A model generated the notes under the pieces. The model saw nothing but the letters and a program-made list of their open reading frames with translations. It was not told where the DNA came from and ran no database searches. Below, piece by piece: positions 24,362 through 32,279 of a stretch of 64,000 bases of DNA (within the stretch, counting starts at the first letter, position 1; each line of letters starts with the position of its first letter). A program made the translations under genes and the position numbers. The DNA is from Amycolatopsis vancoresmycina. GTDB lineage: Bacteria; Actinomycetota; Actinomycetes; Mycobacteriales; Pseudonocardiaceae. The DNA lies in assembly GCF_000716785.1 (NCBI RefSeq), contig NZ_JNYY01000016.1, positions 186,001 to 250,000 of the forward strand, written 5' to 3'.

Positions 24362-26155
24362 CTACTCCCCGGCCACGCCGTCCCCGTTCTCGATCGGCTT
24401 GGGCTGGTCCTGCCGGGGCAGCGTCTTGGTGCCGTCCCGCTGGGCTCCCCAGTCCTTGAGCACGTCCAGGATCTGCGCGGCCGGCATGACCCGGAGCAGG
24501 GCGTCGACGCTGTCGCTGCCGCCCCCGCCGCTGATGATCTGCGGGACCTGCGCCTTGGCGTACTGCGCCAGCACGCGCTCGACCCCGACGTACTCCGGCC
24601 CGAGCTGCTCGGCCAGCACCTTCACCTTGACGTACTTCAGCTTCTCGCGTTCCTCCTCGACCTTCACCCGCATCATCTCGATCTCGGCGAGCACCTTCTC
24701 GTTCTTCTTCTCCGCCTCGAGCTCGGCGAGCCGGGCGTTCGCCAGGGCGATCGCCTGTTCCTGCAGGGACACCCGCTTGCGGCGCTCGTTGATCTCCGGG
24801 TCGTCGCACTCGAACTCTTCGAGGTTCGTGCTCGTCGCGATGACCCCGATCGGGGCCAGCGCCTGCCGCACCTCACCCGTGAGGTCGTTGCAGAGCTCGT
24901 TGTACTTGGTGATGAAGTCGAGGATCGTCCGCTCGCCCGAAACCCGCCGGAAGTAACCGTCCACAGTGGACACCAGGACCTTCTCGACGAGCTGCTTCAC
25001 GGTGGCCAGCCCGCCGATGTCCTTCGTCGTGCCGAACCGGAGGACCAGCTGCGGGGCCACCTCCCGCGGGATCTGCACGGTCTGCTTCATGTCGAGGCGG
25101 ACCGTGTGACCCTGCACGTTCAGCACGATCTGGTCGAGGGAGGCGTCCAGGTTGTCGTCGGACTTCTTGTGCTTCGACCACTCCAGGATCAGCTCGCGCG
25201 TCGGGATCCGGACGACGTGGGCGAACCAGGGGTTGAGGGAATAGCGCCCGGAGTCGTGCAGGGTCTCCTGCTGGACGCCCTTCCGGCCGCCGCCGGCCAG
25301 GAAGACCCACGGTTCCTGGAAGCTGTGGTGCCCGGGCACCGGCGGCGCCACCGACGAGCGGTTGCCGGGGCCTTCGACACCCACGTGCGTCACGACGACG
25401 CCGGTTTCGGCGACCTCGAGCTTGATGTCGCGCAGGTCCGCGAGGTCGATGCCCTCCCGCTCGGCCACTTCCGGCGTTTCGACGGTGATGACCTCGAACA
25501 TCTCGGTGTTGATGTCGTAGTGGCCGCCGGTGAGGATCTGCTGCTGCGGCCCCTGTTCGCCACCGCCGGCGAGGAAGCTGACACCGTCCCGGAAGAAGTC
25601 GCACTCGACGTGCTTGGCCAGCTGGCTGCCGGGCGCCCGGATCCCGCCGACCTTGGCCTTGACGACGCCGATCGTCCCGTCCGGGACGCGGGTCCGCGGC
25701 ACGGTGACGACGTCGAACAGCTCGGTGTTGATCTCGTAGGTGCCGCTGGTGAGGACCTGCTGCTGGGCCCCACGCTCGCCGCCGCCGGCGAGGAACGTGA
25801 CGCCGTCCCGGAAGTCGTCGCACTCCACGTGTCTCGGCAGGGAGCCCTTCACCCGGCAGTTCCGGTCGACCTTGGCCTTGACGATGCCGACCATCCCGTC
25901 CGGCACGGTGACCCGCGGCACGGTCCGGACTTCGTGCAGGAAAGGCATCAGCCAGGTGCGGCTGTTGGACCGGAGCGTCCGTGCCTGGACGCCCCTTCCC
26001 CCGCCGACGCTCACCGCCGAGTCGTCGTCCCCCTCGGCCCGCCGGCCGAATTTCCGGACGACGATCCCGACTTCCCCGGCGGGAACGGTGTGCAGCCCGG
26101 CCACCCCGAGGTACCCGGCGGCGGCGAGCAGCACGATGAGAACCACGAATTCCAC
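24362..26155 (-). CDS. SPFH/Band 7 membrane scaffold protein with tandem N-terminal repeats
   Basis: The protein has 597 aa with start GTG 26155, 1 nt after the upstream stop. One N-terminal membrane helix (1-21) is followed by repeated units: VPxG-xGIVxxK segments at 24-37, 84-96 and 157-169, and GGG-xxGxQxxxL-xxx-YxIN-xxF-xVxxV segments starting at 51, 124, 197 and 288. Units two and three are near-identical copies of about 73 residues. The SPFH/prohibitin domain follows (about 316-450), then a charged coiled coil (455-515) and a short tail. Flotillin/prohibitin proteins form membrane rings or microdomains, so this one probably scaffolds the CHAT protease. The repeat expansion before the SPFH core is unusual. 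Confidence 0.88.
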   Translation of the reverse strand: MEFVVLIVLLAAAGYLGVAGLHTVPAGEVGIVVRKFGRRAEGDDDSAVSVGGGRGVQARTLRSNSRTWLMPFLHEVRTVPRVTVPDGMVGIVKAKVDRNCRVKGSLPRHVECDDFRDGVTFLAGGGERGAQQQVLTSGTYEINTELFDVVTVPRTRVPDGTIGVVKAKVGGIRAPGSQLAKHVECDFFRDGVSFLAGGGEQGPQQQILTGGHYDINTEMFEVITVETPEVAEREGIDLADLRDIKLEVAETGVVVTHVGVEGPGNRSSVAPPVPGHHSFQEPWVFLAGGGRKGVQQETLHDSGRYSLNPWFAHVVRIPTRELILEWSKHKKSDDNLDASLDQIVLNVQGHTVRLDMKQTVQIPREVAPQLVLRFGTTKDIGGLATVKQLVEKVLVSTVDGYFRRVSGERTILDFITKYNELCNDLTGEVRQALAPIGVIATSTNLEEFECDDPEINERRKRVSLQEQAIALANARLAELEAEKKNEKVLAEIEMMRVKVEEEREKLKYVKVKVLAEQLGPEYVGVERVLAQYAKAQVPQIISGGGGSDSVDALLRVMPAAQILDVLKDWGAQRDGTKTLPRQDQPKPIENGDGVAGE

Positions 26156-26156
26156 G

Positions 26157-27338
26157 TCACCACTCCGATTTCCGCAGCTGTCCGTGAACGGCCATGATCA
26201 TGGACGCCCACTCGTCGTGCCATTCCGGATGTGTTTCGCGCTCCGGATTGCGCAATGTCGGGTAGAACGGCCCGCCCGCCTCCGCCCGCCGCGTGAACGC
26301 GGGATACGGGGGCGAAACCTCTTCCTGGTCCGCGCGCCAGCCGATCCGCACGCACACCTCGCGGAATTCGCGGCGCTTGGACAGTTCCAGGCCGGCCAGC
26401 CGCTGGTGCTGGGCGCGGAATCCCCAGGTGCCGCCGGAGGTGTCCGCCCACGCGGCGTCCAATTCGGTGATCAGCGCAAGCGGGAGCCGGGCGCCGTCCG
26501 ACGCGCGCAGCCATCCGCTGCGGCCGCGGCCTGCCGCTTCGGCCAGCACCAGCGTGGTCACCGTGTCCGCGTGGTCGACTTCGCCGTCCTCGAGGAGTTT
26601 CCGGATCTGCCGCACCCGGTCCGTGAGCGCCGGATCCAGTCCGGGTTCGGGCTCCGGCGGCGGCGTCGCGGGCGGCGGCGACGTGCGTGCGGGCGCCGGC
26701 TCGGGCCGTTTCGGGAACGGGATCCGGAAGGGCTCGGCCCGGGTCTCGGGCGGCCGCGGCGGGAGCGCCGAAACCCCTGGTACGTGGAGGTATGCGGGTT
26801 CCCGGAATTCCTTGACCTCGATCCGGACCGGCCGGAACTGCCCGGGCCGCAGCCCACCGAGCCCCGATCCGACGACCTTCCGGTAAACCGGGCCGGAGAT
26901 GATCTGCGCGAGGTGCGCGCGGGGATTCTCGTCCAGCGCGGCCCGCAGCGGCTTCGAGTCGAGCAAGCGGGCGGTGATGATCGAAGCCGGCCCGGCCCAG
27001 CCGAGCGGGCCGGCGGTCATGACATCGCTGTGCATGGCGACGCGCAGCCGGATCCGCATTTCCGGTTCGTGATCTTCGTTGTGGTCCGCGAGCCGGATGT
27101 CCAGTTCGTTGACGAACCCGCGGACGACCGCGATCAAATCCACGTCGGGCGGCACCATCGCCAGTTCGCCGTCGCCGCCGGGCTGCCGGTCCCACCGGTC
27201 CCGGCCGATTCCCGCGCTCTCCGCCGCCTCCCCCAGAATTCGATCGAGTTCCCGCTGCAGCACGACGTGCCTTCGGACGGGCCGGTCACTGTACTTCTGG
27301 ATGTCGACTCCGAGCACGAAACGTTCGAAGAGAGACAC
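26157..27338 (-). CDS. Class III nucleotide cyclase-like domain fused to GUN4-like domain
   Basis: This 393-aa soluble protein leads the CHAT/SPFH operon. GTG 27338 has a strong AGGAGG upstream. Residues 5-185 resemble a class III nucleotide cyclase. Metal-ligand candidates Asp12 (FVLGVDIQKYS) and Asp56 (GGDGELA) are 44 apart, as in mammalian adenylate cyclase, and Arg124 sits in SIITARLL, where canonical enzymes have VNxAxRL. The catalytic Asn is Ile here, so activity is doubtful. A Pro-rich linker (about 187-235) leads to a GUN4-like domain (about 240-393): LLEDGEVDHADTVTTLVL, then LPLALITELDAAWADTSGG and WGFRAQ, with GW at 333-334. GUN4 binds tetrapyrroles in photosynthetic organisms. Here a sensor role is inferred. 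Confidence 0.75.
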   Translation of the reverse strand: MSLFERFVLGVDIQKYSDRPVRRHVVLQRELDRILGEAAESAGIGRDRWDRQPGGDGELAMVPPDVDLIAVVRGFVNELDIRLADHNEDHEPEMRIRLRVAMHSDVMTAGPLGWAGPASIITARLLDSKPLRAALDENPRAHLAQIISGPVYRKVVGSGLGGLRPGQFRPVRIEVKEFREPAYLHVPGVSALPPRPPETRAEPFRIPFPKRPEPAPARTSPPPATPPPEPEPGLDPALTDRVRQIRKLLEDGEVDHADTVTTLVLAEAAGRGRSGWLRASDGARLPLALITELDAAWADTSGGTWGFRAQHQRLAGLELSKRREFREVCVRIGWRADQEEVSPPYPAFTRRAEAGGPFYPTLRNPERETHPEWHDEWASMIMAVHGQLRKSEW

Positions 27339-27418
27339 GCAACCTCCTGCGCGGCGCCCCGACCGCTCGAACCGACGAGAGTGACCGGCCCGACAATACT
27401 CCCTTCGAATGCCGCTTC

Positions 27419-27434
27419 TGTGCCAGAAGGCACA
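27419..27434. promoter_or_regulatory. Palindrome in promoter region of the CHAT/SPFH operon
   Basis: TGTGCC and GGCACA form perfect 6-bp arms around a 4-nt centre, 81 bp before the first operon gene and 27 bp after the upstream TetR stop. It could be an operator or a weak terminator of the TetR gene. The adjacent TATTGT on the minus strand (near 27400) is a possible -10 box. Confidence 0.3.
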
Positions 27435-27460
27435 CAAGCAATAGTTTTTTTCCGCAAGCG

Positions 27461-28051
27461 TTACTCTTCCACGGCGCGGCCGGCGTTCGCGCGAAGAACG
27501 GGCATCGCCAGATCGTCGACGACGTGTTCGGCGAATCCCTCGTCCAGCGGCAGCCGCCACAGCCACCGCATGAACATCACCGACGCGACGACCTCTTCGA
27601 ACAGCCCGGCGTCGGCCGGGCCGGGCAGTTCCCCCCGTTCGACGGCCCGGCCGACCGCCTCCGCCGGGAGCCGCGCGCCGCTGGAGAACCGGGCCTCGAG
27701 CTCGTCGACGAGCTCCGGGTCGGCGGCGCGGGCCTGCACGAGGCCGACCGCGAGCCGGCCGTCGAACCCGGTGAGCACGTCGGCGAAGCGGCGGGTGTGG
27801 GCGAGCAGGTCGCCGCGGAACGTGCCGGTGTCGACGGTCCACTCGGTCTGCGTGCCGTGGTAGCGGGCCATGGCGGCGACGGTGATCTCCCGCTTGTTGC
27901 GCCACCGGCGGTAGATCGTGGCCTTCGACGTGCCCGACCGGGCGGCGACGGCGTCGATCGTCATCGACACGTACCCGGCCTCGGCCAGCAGCTCCAGCAC
28001 GGCGTCGAGGATGCGGGCGTCCCGGGTGGGATCCAGGGGGCGAACACTCAT
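27461..28051 (-). CDS. TetR family transcriptional regulator
   Basis: This 196-aa repressor has a standard N-terminal HTH (residues about 28-55, MTIDAVAARSGTSKATIYRRW) and a C-terminal helical ligand domain ending with the TetR_C-type WRLPLDEGFAEHVVDDL. The start is ATG 28051. It is divergent from the alcohol dehydrogenase gene with 93 bp between, containing a perfect 12-bp-arm palindrome. Autoregulation and repression of the dehydrogenase are the likely jobs. The inducer, probably an alcohol, aldehyde or xenobiotic, is unknown. Confidence 0.92.
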   Translation of the reverse strand: MSVRPLDPTRDARILDAVLELLAEAGYVSMTIDAVAARSGTSKATIYRRWRNKREITVAAMARYHGTQTEWTVDTGTFRGDLLAHTRRFADVLTGFDGRLAVGLVQARAADPELVDELEARFSSGARLPAEAVGRAVERGELPGPADAGLFEEVVASVMFMRWLWRLPLDEGFAEHVVDDLAMPVLRANAGRAVEE

Positions 28052-28085
28052 GCCGTGAGCATATCAGTGCACTTCACAGCGCTGA

Positions 28086-28110
28086 ACAGTACGAAACCGT
28101 TTCGTACTGT
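28086..28110. promoter_or_regulatory. Perfect TetR operator between tetR and adh
   Basis: ACAGTACGAAAC and its exact complement form 12-bp arms around one central C. The site is 35 bp before the dehydrogenase ATG and 35 bp before the TetR ATG, placed symmetrically to repress both divergent genes. Confidence 0.8.
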
Positions 28111-28144
28111 AGGGTCGACGGCGACTCCGAGAGGAAGGGACACC

Positions 28145-29164
28145 ATGACCGTCACCTCCTACGCGGCGCACTCCGCGGGCACCCGCCTCGAACCGTACGG
28201 CCGCGAGCCCGGCCCGCTCGGCGCGCTGGAAGCCGACGTCCGCGTGACGCACTGCGGCGTCTGCCACAGCGACATCGGCCAGATCGACGACGAGTACGGC
28301 ATCACCCGCTACCCCTGCGTCGCCGGCCACGAAGCCGTCGGCGTGGTCGAAGCCGCCGGCAGCGCGGTCGACACCGAGCTGCTCCCGATCGGCACCCGGG
28401 TCGGCGTCGGCGCGATCGCCGGGGCCTGCTTCCGCTGCGCCTTCTGCCTCAGCGGCCGGCACAACCTCTGCCCGCAGCGCGACGACACCGTCATGCGCGG
28501 CGACGGCGGCGCCTTCACCGAGCTGCTCCGCGTCTCCGACTGGCGCACCGCCTACCCCATCCCGGACGCCATCCCTTCCGCACAGGCGGCTCCGCTGATG
28601 TGCGCCGGTGTCACCGTGTTCGCGCCGCTGCTGCGCCACGGTGTCCGGCCGGTCGACCGGGTGGCCGTCGCCGGGGTCGGCGGGCTCGGCCACCTGGCCC
28701 TGCAGTTCCTGGCCCGGTGGGGTTGCGACGTCACCGCCATTTCGCGGTCACGGTCCAAAGAGGACGAAGCCCGCTCGTTCGGCGCGACCTCGTTCATCGC
28801 CACGGGCGAAGAAGGCGCTCTCGAGGCCGCGGCCGGAACGTTCGACTTCGTCCTCTCGACGGTGTCGGCCGACCTGCCGTGGGACGCCTACCTGGACCTC
28901 CTGGTCCCCCAGGGCAGGCTGAGCATCGTCGGCGTCCCGCCGGAGAAGATCGCGGTGCACCCGATGAGCCTGCTCCCGGCCGAGAAAACCGTTTCCGGGG
29001 GCGTTCCGGCCTCCCCGGCGGAAACCAGGCTGATGCTGGACTTCGCCGCCCGCCACGGAATCGGCCCGCAGGTGGAGCTGTTTCCCGTGGCCGAAATCAA
29101 CGACGCGATCGACACCGTCCGGGCCGGCCGGGCCCGCTACCGCGCGGTGCTGACCCTCGTTTGA
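28145..29164 (+). CDS. Zinc-dependent alcohol dehydrogenase (cinnamyl/YahK type)
   Basis: This 339-aa medium-chain dehydrogenase starts at ATG 28145 after GAGAGGAAGG. Catalytic zinc ligands are Cys37 (HCGVCHSD) and His62-Glu63 (GHEAVG), with the third Cys in PLMCAGVTVF. Structural zinc is held by Cys95, 98, 101 and 109. The Rossmann motif is VAVAGVGGLGHLA, near 171-183. NADPH preference of the YahK/CAD group is likely, but I cannot confirm it. It probably reduces aldehydes or oxidises primary alcohols and is under the divergent TetR. It ends 6 bp before the stop of the convergent NACHT gene. Confidence 0.92.
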   Translation: MTVTSYAAHSAGTRLEPYGREPGPLGALEADVRVTHCGVCHSDIGQIDDEYGITRYPCVAGHEAVGVVEAAGSAVDTELLPIGTRVGVGAIAGACFRCAFCLSGRHNLCPQRDDTVMRGDGGAFTELLRVSDWRTAYPIPDAIPSAQAAPLMCAGVTVFAPLLRHGVRPVDRVAVAGVGGLGHLALQFLARWGCDVTAISRSRSKEDEARSFGATSFIATGEEGALEAAAGTFDFVLSTVSADLPWDAYLDLLVPQGRLSIVGVPPEKIAVHPMSLLPAEKTVSGGVPASPAETRLMLDFAARHGIGPQVELFPVAEINDAIDTVRAGRARYRAVLTLV

Positions 29165-29170
29165 CGCGGG

Positions 29171-32143
29171 TCACGGCAGCAGATCGGGACAGATCTGCCT
29201 CGTCAGGGCGAGCAGATCCGCCTTTTCCTCGATCTCCGGGCCGTCGGCGCGCAGCAGTTCCCGCACCGTGCGGTCCACCATCGACGGCGGCAGCCGGTCG
29301 CGCAGGATCCGGAGCTGGTTCAGGAAGAGCACGCGGAACCGCCGGCGCGTTTCGTGGTCGTAGGGCGCGAAACCGTGCACGGCGTGTTTCAGGCAGGGGA
29401 AATACGCGGCCGCCAGCTCGTCGGCACCGGCTCCGCTCCCGGACTTGAGCCAGAGGGTGATCAGCGCGTTCGCGGGCGAAAGGGGTCGCGCGTCGCCGAA
29501 GCCGTAGAACGTGGTGATCATGTTCCCGTAGCCGTCCGCGAACGGCGCCAGTGCGTGGACCGCGGTGTCGCCTTCGACGCTGCACAGGAACTCGATCTCC
29601 GACGCGAGCGTGTCGAAGGAGAACCGGATCCACCCGCGGTAGCTGTCCTCCCCGATCGGCTCGGCGTTCGGCTGGAACCGGTAGGACCAGTAGAGGTCGA
29701 TGTCCGGCTCCGGGGCCTCGGACCGGGCCGCCCCGTTCGTGACCCGGACGACTCTCCTGCCGTCCTGCCGGCCGCGGAACAGCGTCAGCGCCTCGACGAG
29801 TCCGTGCCGTCCTTCGGCGGACAGCTGGGCGGCCCACAGCGTCGCGGTCTTCGTCCACTCCCGGACGGGATGCTCGACATCGGGGAAGAGCTGGTCGGTC
29901 GTGACCTCGAACGGCGGTCCTGTGACCAGCAGCAGGCACAGGTTCGCGGAATACCGGGCACAGCGCGCGGGCACCAGGACCCGGTCCGGCCGGTAGCCGG
30001 AAAGGGTGGAGTCCCTCGGCAGCAGCGCGGCGCGGAACAGCGTCAGGAGGGTGTCGTACACCGGGCGGAAGCGCGGCGCCGCCAGCTCGGCCACGATACT
30101 GCCGATGAAGGCGGGCACGGTCTTCCGGTCCGTGAGCGAGGCGAACGACAGCAACGCGTGGAAGAAGTCGTCGTTGTCGCGCCGCCCTTCGGCGAGGGCC
30201 AGCAGTTCCCGCACGGTGAGCCGGGCGATGAGGTACTCGCCGAACGTCGGGTGCATGAACTCGTACGTCCGCAGGCGGAGGTGCTCGTCCTTGCGGGCCT
30301 GCGCGGTGTGGATGAAGTAGAAACTGCTGATCACCACCCTGGCACTGGCCTCCCCCACCGGCAGCGCGGCGAGATCGGCGTCGAGCTCCGCCGCGGTGAC
30401 CCACTGCCGGCCGCGGTTGAACATGGCGAACGCCGCGACCGACAGCCGGACCAGCTCCCCTTCGACCAGCCGCGTCACCTCCTCGTCGGGCTCGTCCGCG
30501 TGCTGCTTGAGCACCTCCCGCCGCGCGAACCCGGTCAGCAGGCCCTCGTAAAGCTGCACCTGCCCGATGGCGTCCCCGTGCTCCGCGAGCGGGCACTCGG
30601 TGCGGTCGTAGATCGCCAGGAGCAGGAGCAGCAGGGGCTGGCGGGCCAGCTCGGCGTGCGGCCGCAGGACGTCGACGGTGAGCGCCGTGCCGTTGAGGCG
30701 GCGCCACGGGCCCAGCCACTGCTCGATCTGCTCGTCGTCGAACGGTTCGAGCAGCAGGCTGACCATTCCGCCGACCGGCCGGGCCCGGTCGGCCACCGAC
30801 ACGCGGCTGGTGACGATCACGACGACCGGGTGCTGCAGATCGGCCTCCCGCTGCTGGAACCGGGCCAGCCGCTCGAGGAAGTCGGACTGGCTCGTGTTCG
30901 TCGCCTGCAGGAGTTCGTCGAACCCGTCGAGCAGGATCACGGGCACCGCGTCACCCGCCGAGCGGGCGACCTCGCGCCAGGGCAGCTGCTCCCCGGTCGA
31001 GATGCGGAGCCCCTGCTCGATCTGGGTCTGCACGTCGCTGTCGGCGGAAACCTCGCGCAACGGGACCGGAACGGCCAGGAAGTCGCCGGCCGGCAGCCGC
31101 GCCGCGAGCACTTTCGCCAGCATCGACTTCCCCGACCCCGGCTGGCCGAGGACGACGAGGGGCGCCTCGGTGGCCGACGGCGACGTCAGGTGCCCGATCA
31201 GGAACTCCTGCAGGTCGGTGCGGACGGGCTGGCCGTCCCACCACCCTTCGTCGGCGATGTTTTCGTTCCCCACCTCGGCGGCGACCCGGAAGCGGGGGTT
31301 CACGTAGGCCTCGGCGACGGTGGGCAACCGGATGCCGGCCGGGGTCGCCGGCAGCAGCGGCCGGGACAGCACCGCCTCGTGGAACCGCGCCAGCCTCGCC
31401 CGCCGGTCGTCGGGGGTCCGCCCGGACGCGATTTCCGACAGCACCCGGGTGACCCCCGCCAGGCCGGCCCGCAAGCGGCGGAGCTCGGCCGTGACCGCCT
31501 GGTGGTCGGCCCGGCCCGCCCAGAAGGCGACCTCGGGGAAATCGCCGGCCAGGCGCCGGAACATGTCCTCGTACGTCGTGACCGCCTTGGCCGTGGCTTC
31601 GCCGAGCACCGCCGTTTCGGTGGCCCGCCTGCCCCGCTCGTCCAAGCGGTCCCACCCGGCCAGCCCGGTGAGGAATTCCAGCACCTCGCCCGCCATCCGG
31701 GTGTAGTGGCCGGCCAGGGCTTCGATCGTCTGCTCGTAGGACCGGTGCGGCGCCAGCACGGGCGCCGGTGTGCGCAGCAGTGCGGTGGTGAACCGGTCCG
31801 GCGGGGTGAGCCCGAGGCCGGCGAGGTCGAAGGGCAGGCGAACCGACGCCACGGCGTCGAAGAACGCCGCCACCACGATGACGCTGTGCGCGGCGGACAG
31901 CTGTTCGCCGCGTTCCACCCGGCTGCTGCCGCGCAGCCGTGTGCTCAGCCGGGACACCAGTTCGCCGGTCAGCCGGCAGAATCCGGACTCCGCGTCGAAC
32001 AGGCTCACCGCGACCGCGGACCCGGTGGCGGACAACGCGAACAGGGCACCGCCGGTCAGCTGGTCGAGGGCGGTCACCACCTTGTTCGGTGCCCCGCCAC
32101 TCAGCACCAGCACGGCGTCCGCGTAGCTCATAGCCCTCGACAT
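29171..32143 (-). CDS. NACHT-type STAND NTPase (bacterial NLR-like)
   Basis: This 990-aa protein starts at ATG 32143, with GGAGG 7 nt upstream; the open frame extends further but lacks an SD. The N-terminal ~270 residues are helical, of NACHT-associated type, with hydrophobic patches and no recognised enzyme domain. The NTPase has Walker A GQPGSGKS at 333-340, Walker B VILLDGFDE at 402-410 and a sensor-like TSRVSVADRARPV. The C-terminal ~450 residues contain EFMHPTFGEYLIARLTVREL, typical of the NACHT winged-helix end, and a non-repeat sensor region without obvious LRR, TPR or WD repeats. Bacterial NACHT proteins defend against phage. The gene stands alone, so effector and sensor may both be within it. 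Confidence 0.88.
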   Translation of the reverse strand: MSRAMSYADAVLVLSGGAPNKVVTALDQLTGGALFALSATGSAVAVSLFDAESGFCRLTGELVSRLSTRLRGSSRVERGEQLSAAHSVIVVAAFFDAVASVRLPFDLAGLGLTPPDRFTTALLRTPAPVLAPHRSYEQTIEALAGHYTRMAGEVLEFLTGLAGWDRLDERGRRATETAVLGEATAKAVTTYEDMFRRLAGDFPEVAFWAGRADHQAVTAELRRLRAGLAGVTRVLSEIASGRTPDDRRARLARFHEAVLSRPLLPATPAGIRLPTVAEAYVNPRFRVAAEVGNENIADEGWWDGQPVRTDLQEFLIGHLTSPSATEAPLVVLGQPGSGKSMLAKVLAARLPAGDFLAVPVPLREVSADSDVQTQIEQGLRISTGEQLPWREVARSAGDAVPVILLDGFDELLQATNTSQSDFLERLARFQQREADLQHPVVVIVTSRVSVADRARPVGGMVSLLLEPFDDEQIEQWLGPWRRLNGTALTVDVLRPHAELARQPLLLLLLAIYDRTECPLAEHGDAIGQVQLYEGLLTGFARREVLKQHADEPDEEVTRLVEGELVRLSVAAFAMFNRGRQWVTAAELDADLAALPVGEASARVVISSFYFIHTAQARKDEHLRLRTYEFMHPTFGEYLIARLTVRELLALAEGRRDNDDFFHALLSFASLTDRKTVPAFIGSIVAELAAPRFRPVYDTLLTLFRAALLPRDSTLSGYRPDRVLVPARCARYSANLCLLLVTGPPFEVTTDQLFPDVEHPVREWTKTATLWAAQLSAEGRHGLVEALTLFRGRQDGRRVVRVTNGAARSEAPEPDIDLYWSYRFQPNAEPIGEDSYRGWIRFSFDTLASEIEFLCSVEGDTAVHALAPFADGYGNMITTFYGFGDARPLSPANALITLWLKSGSGAGADELAAAYFPCLKHAVHGFAPYDHETRRRFRVLFLNQLRILRDRLPPSMVDRTVRELLRADGPEIEEKADLLALTRQICPDLLP

Positions 32144-32279
32144 CCCGCCACCTCCACCCGGTAGTCGGCGGGACACGGGGCGGTGTTGCGGTATTGCGGC
32201 TTCCGGTCCGGCGGGGGTTCCCGCATTACCCCCTTGACGCGCGCCGCCACCCGGTACGGTGCGCTCGCAGGAGGTACGC

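Noticed and set aside
26157..27338. Pycsar-type antiphage cyclase
   Set aside because: No Pycsar effector (TIR or 2TM cyclic-UMP receptor) is adjacent and the catalytic Asn is missing; a different system is more likely.
27444..27452. T-run as a plus-strand intrinsic terminator with the 27419-27434 palindrome
   Set aside because: No plus-strand gene ends here; both flanking genes are on the minus strand.
29354..32164. 936-aa open frame on the plus strand
   Set aside because: It is antisense to the NACHT gene, with no recognisable motif and shadow composition.
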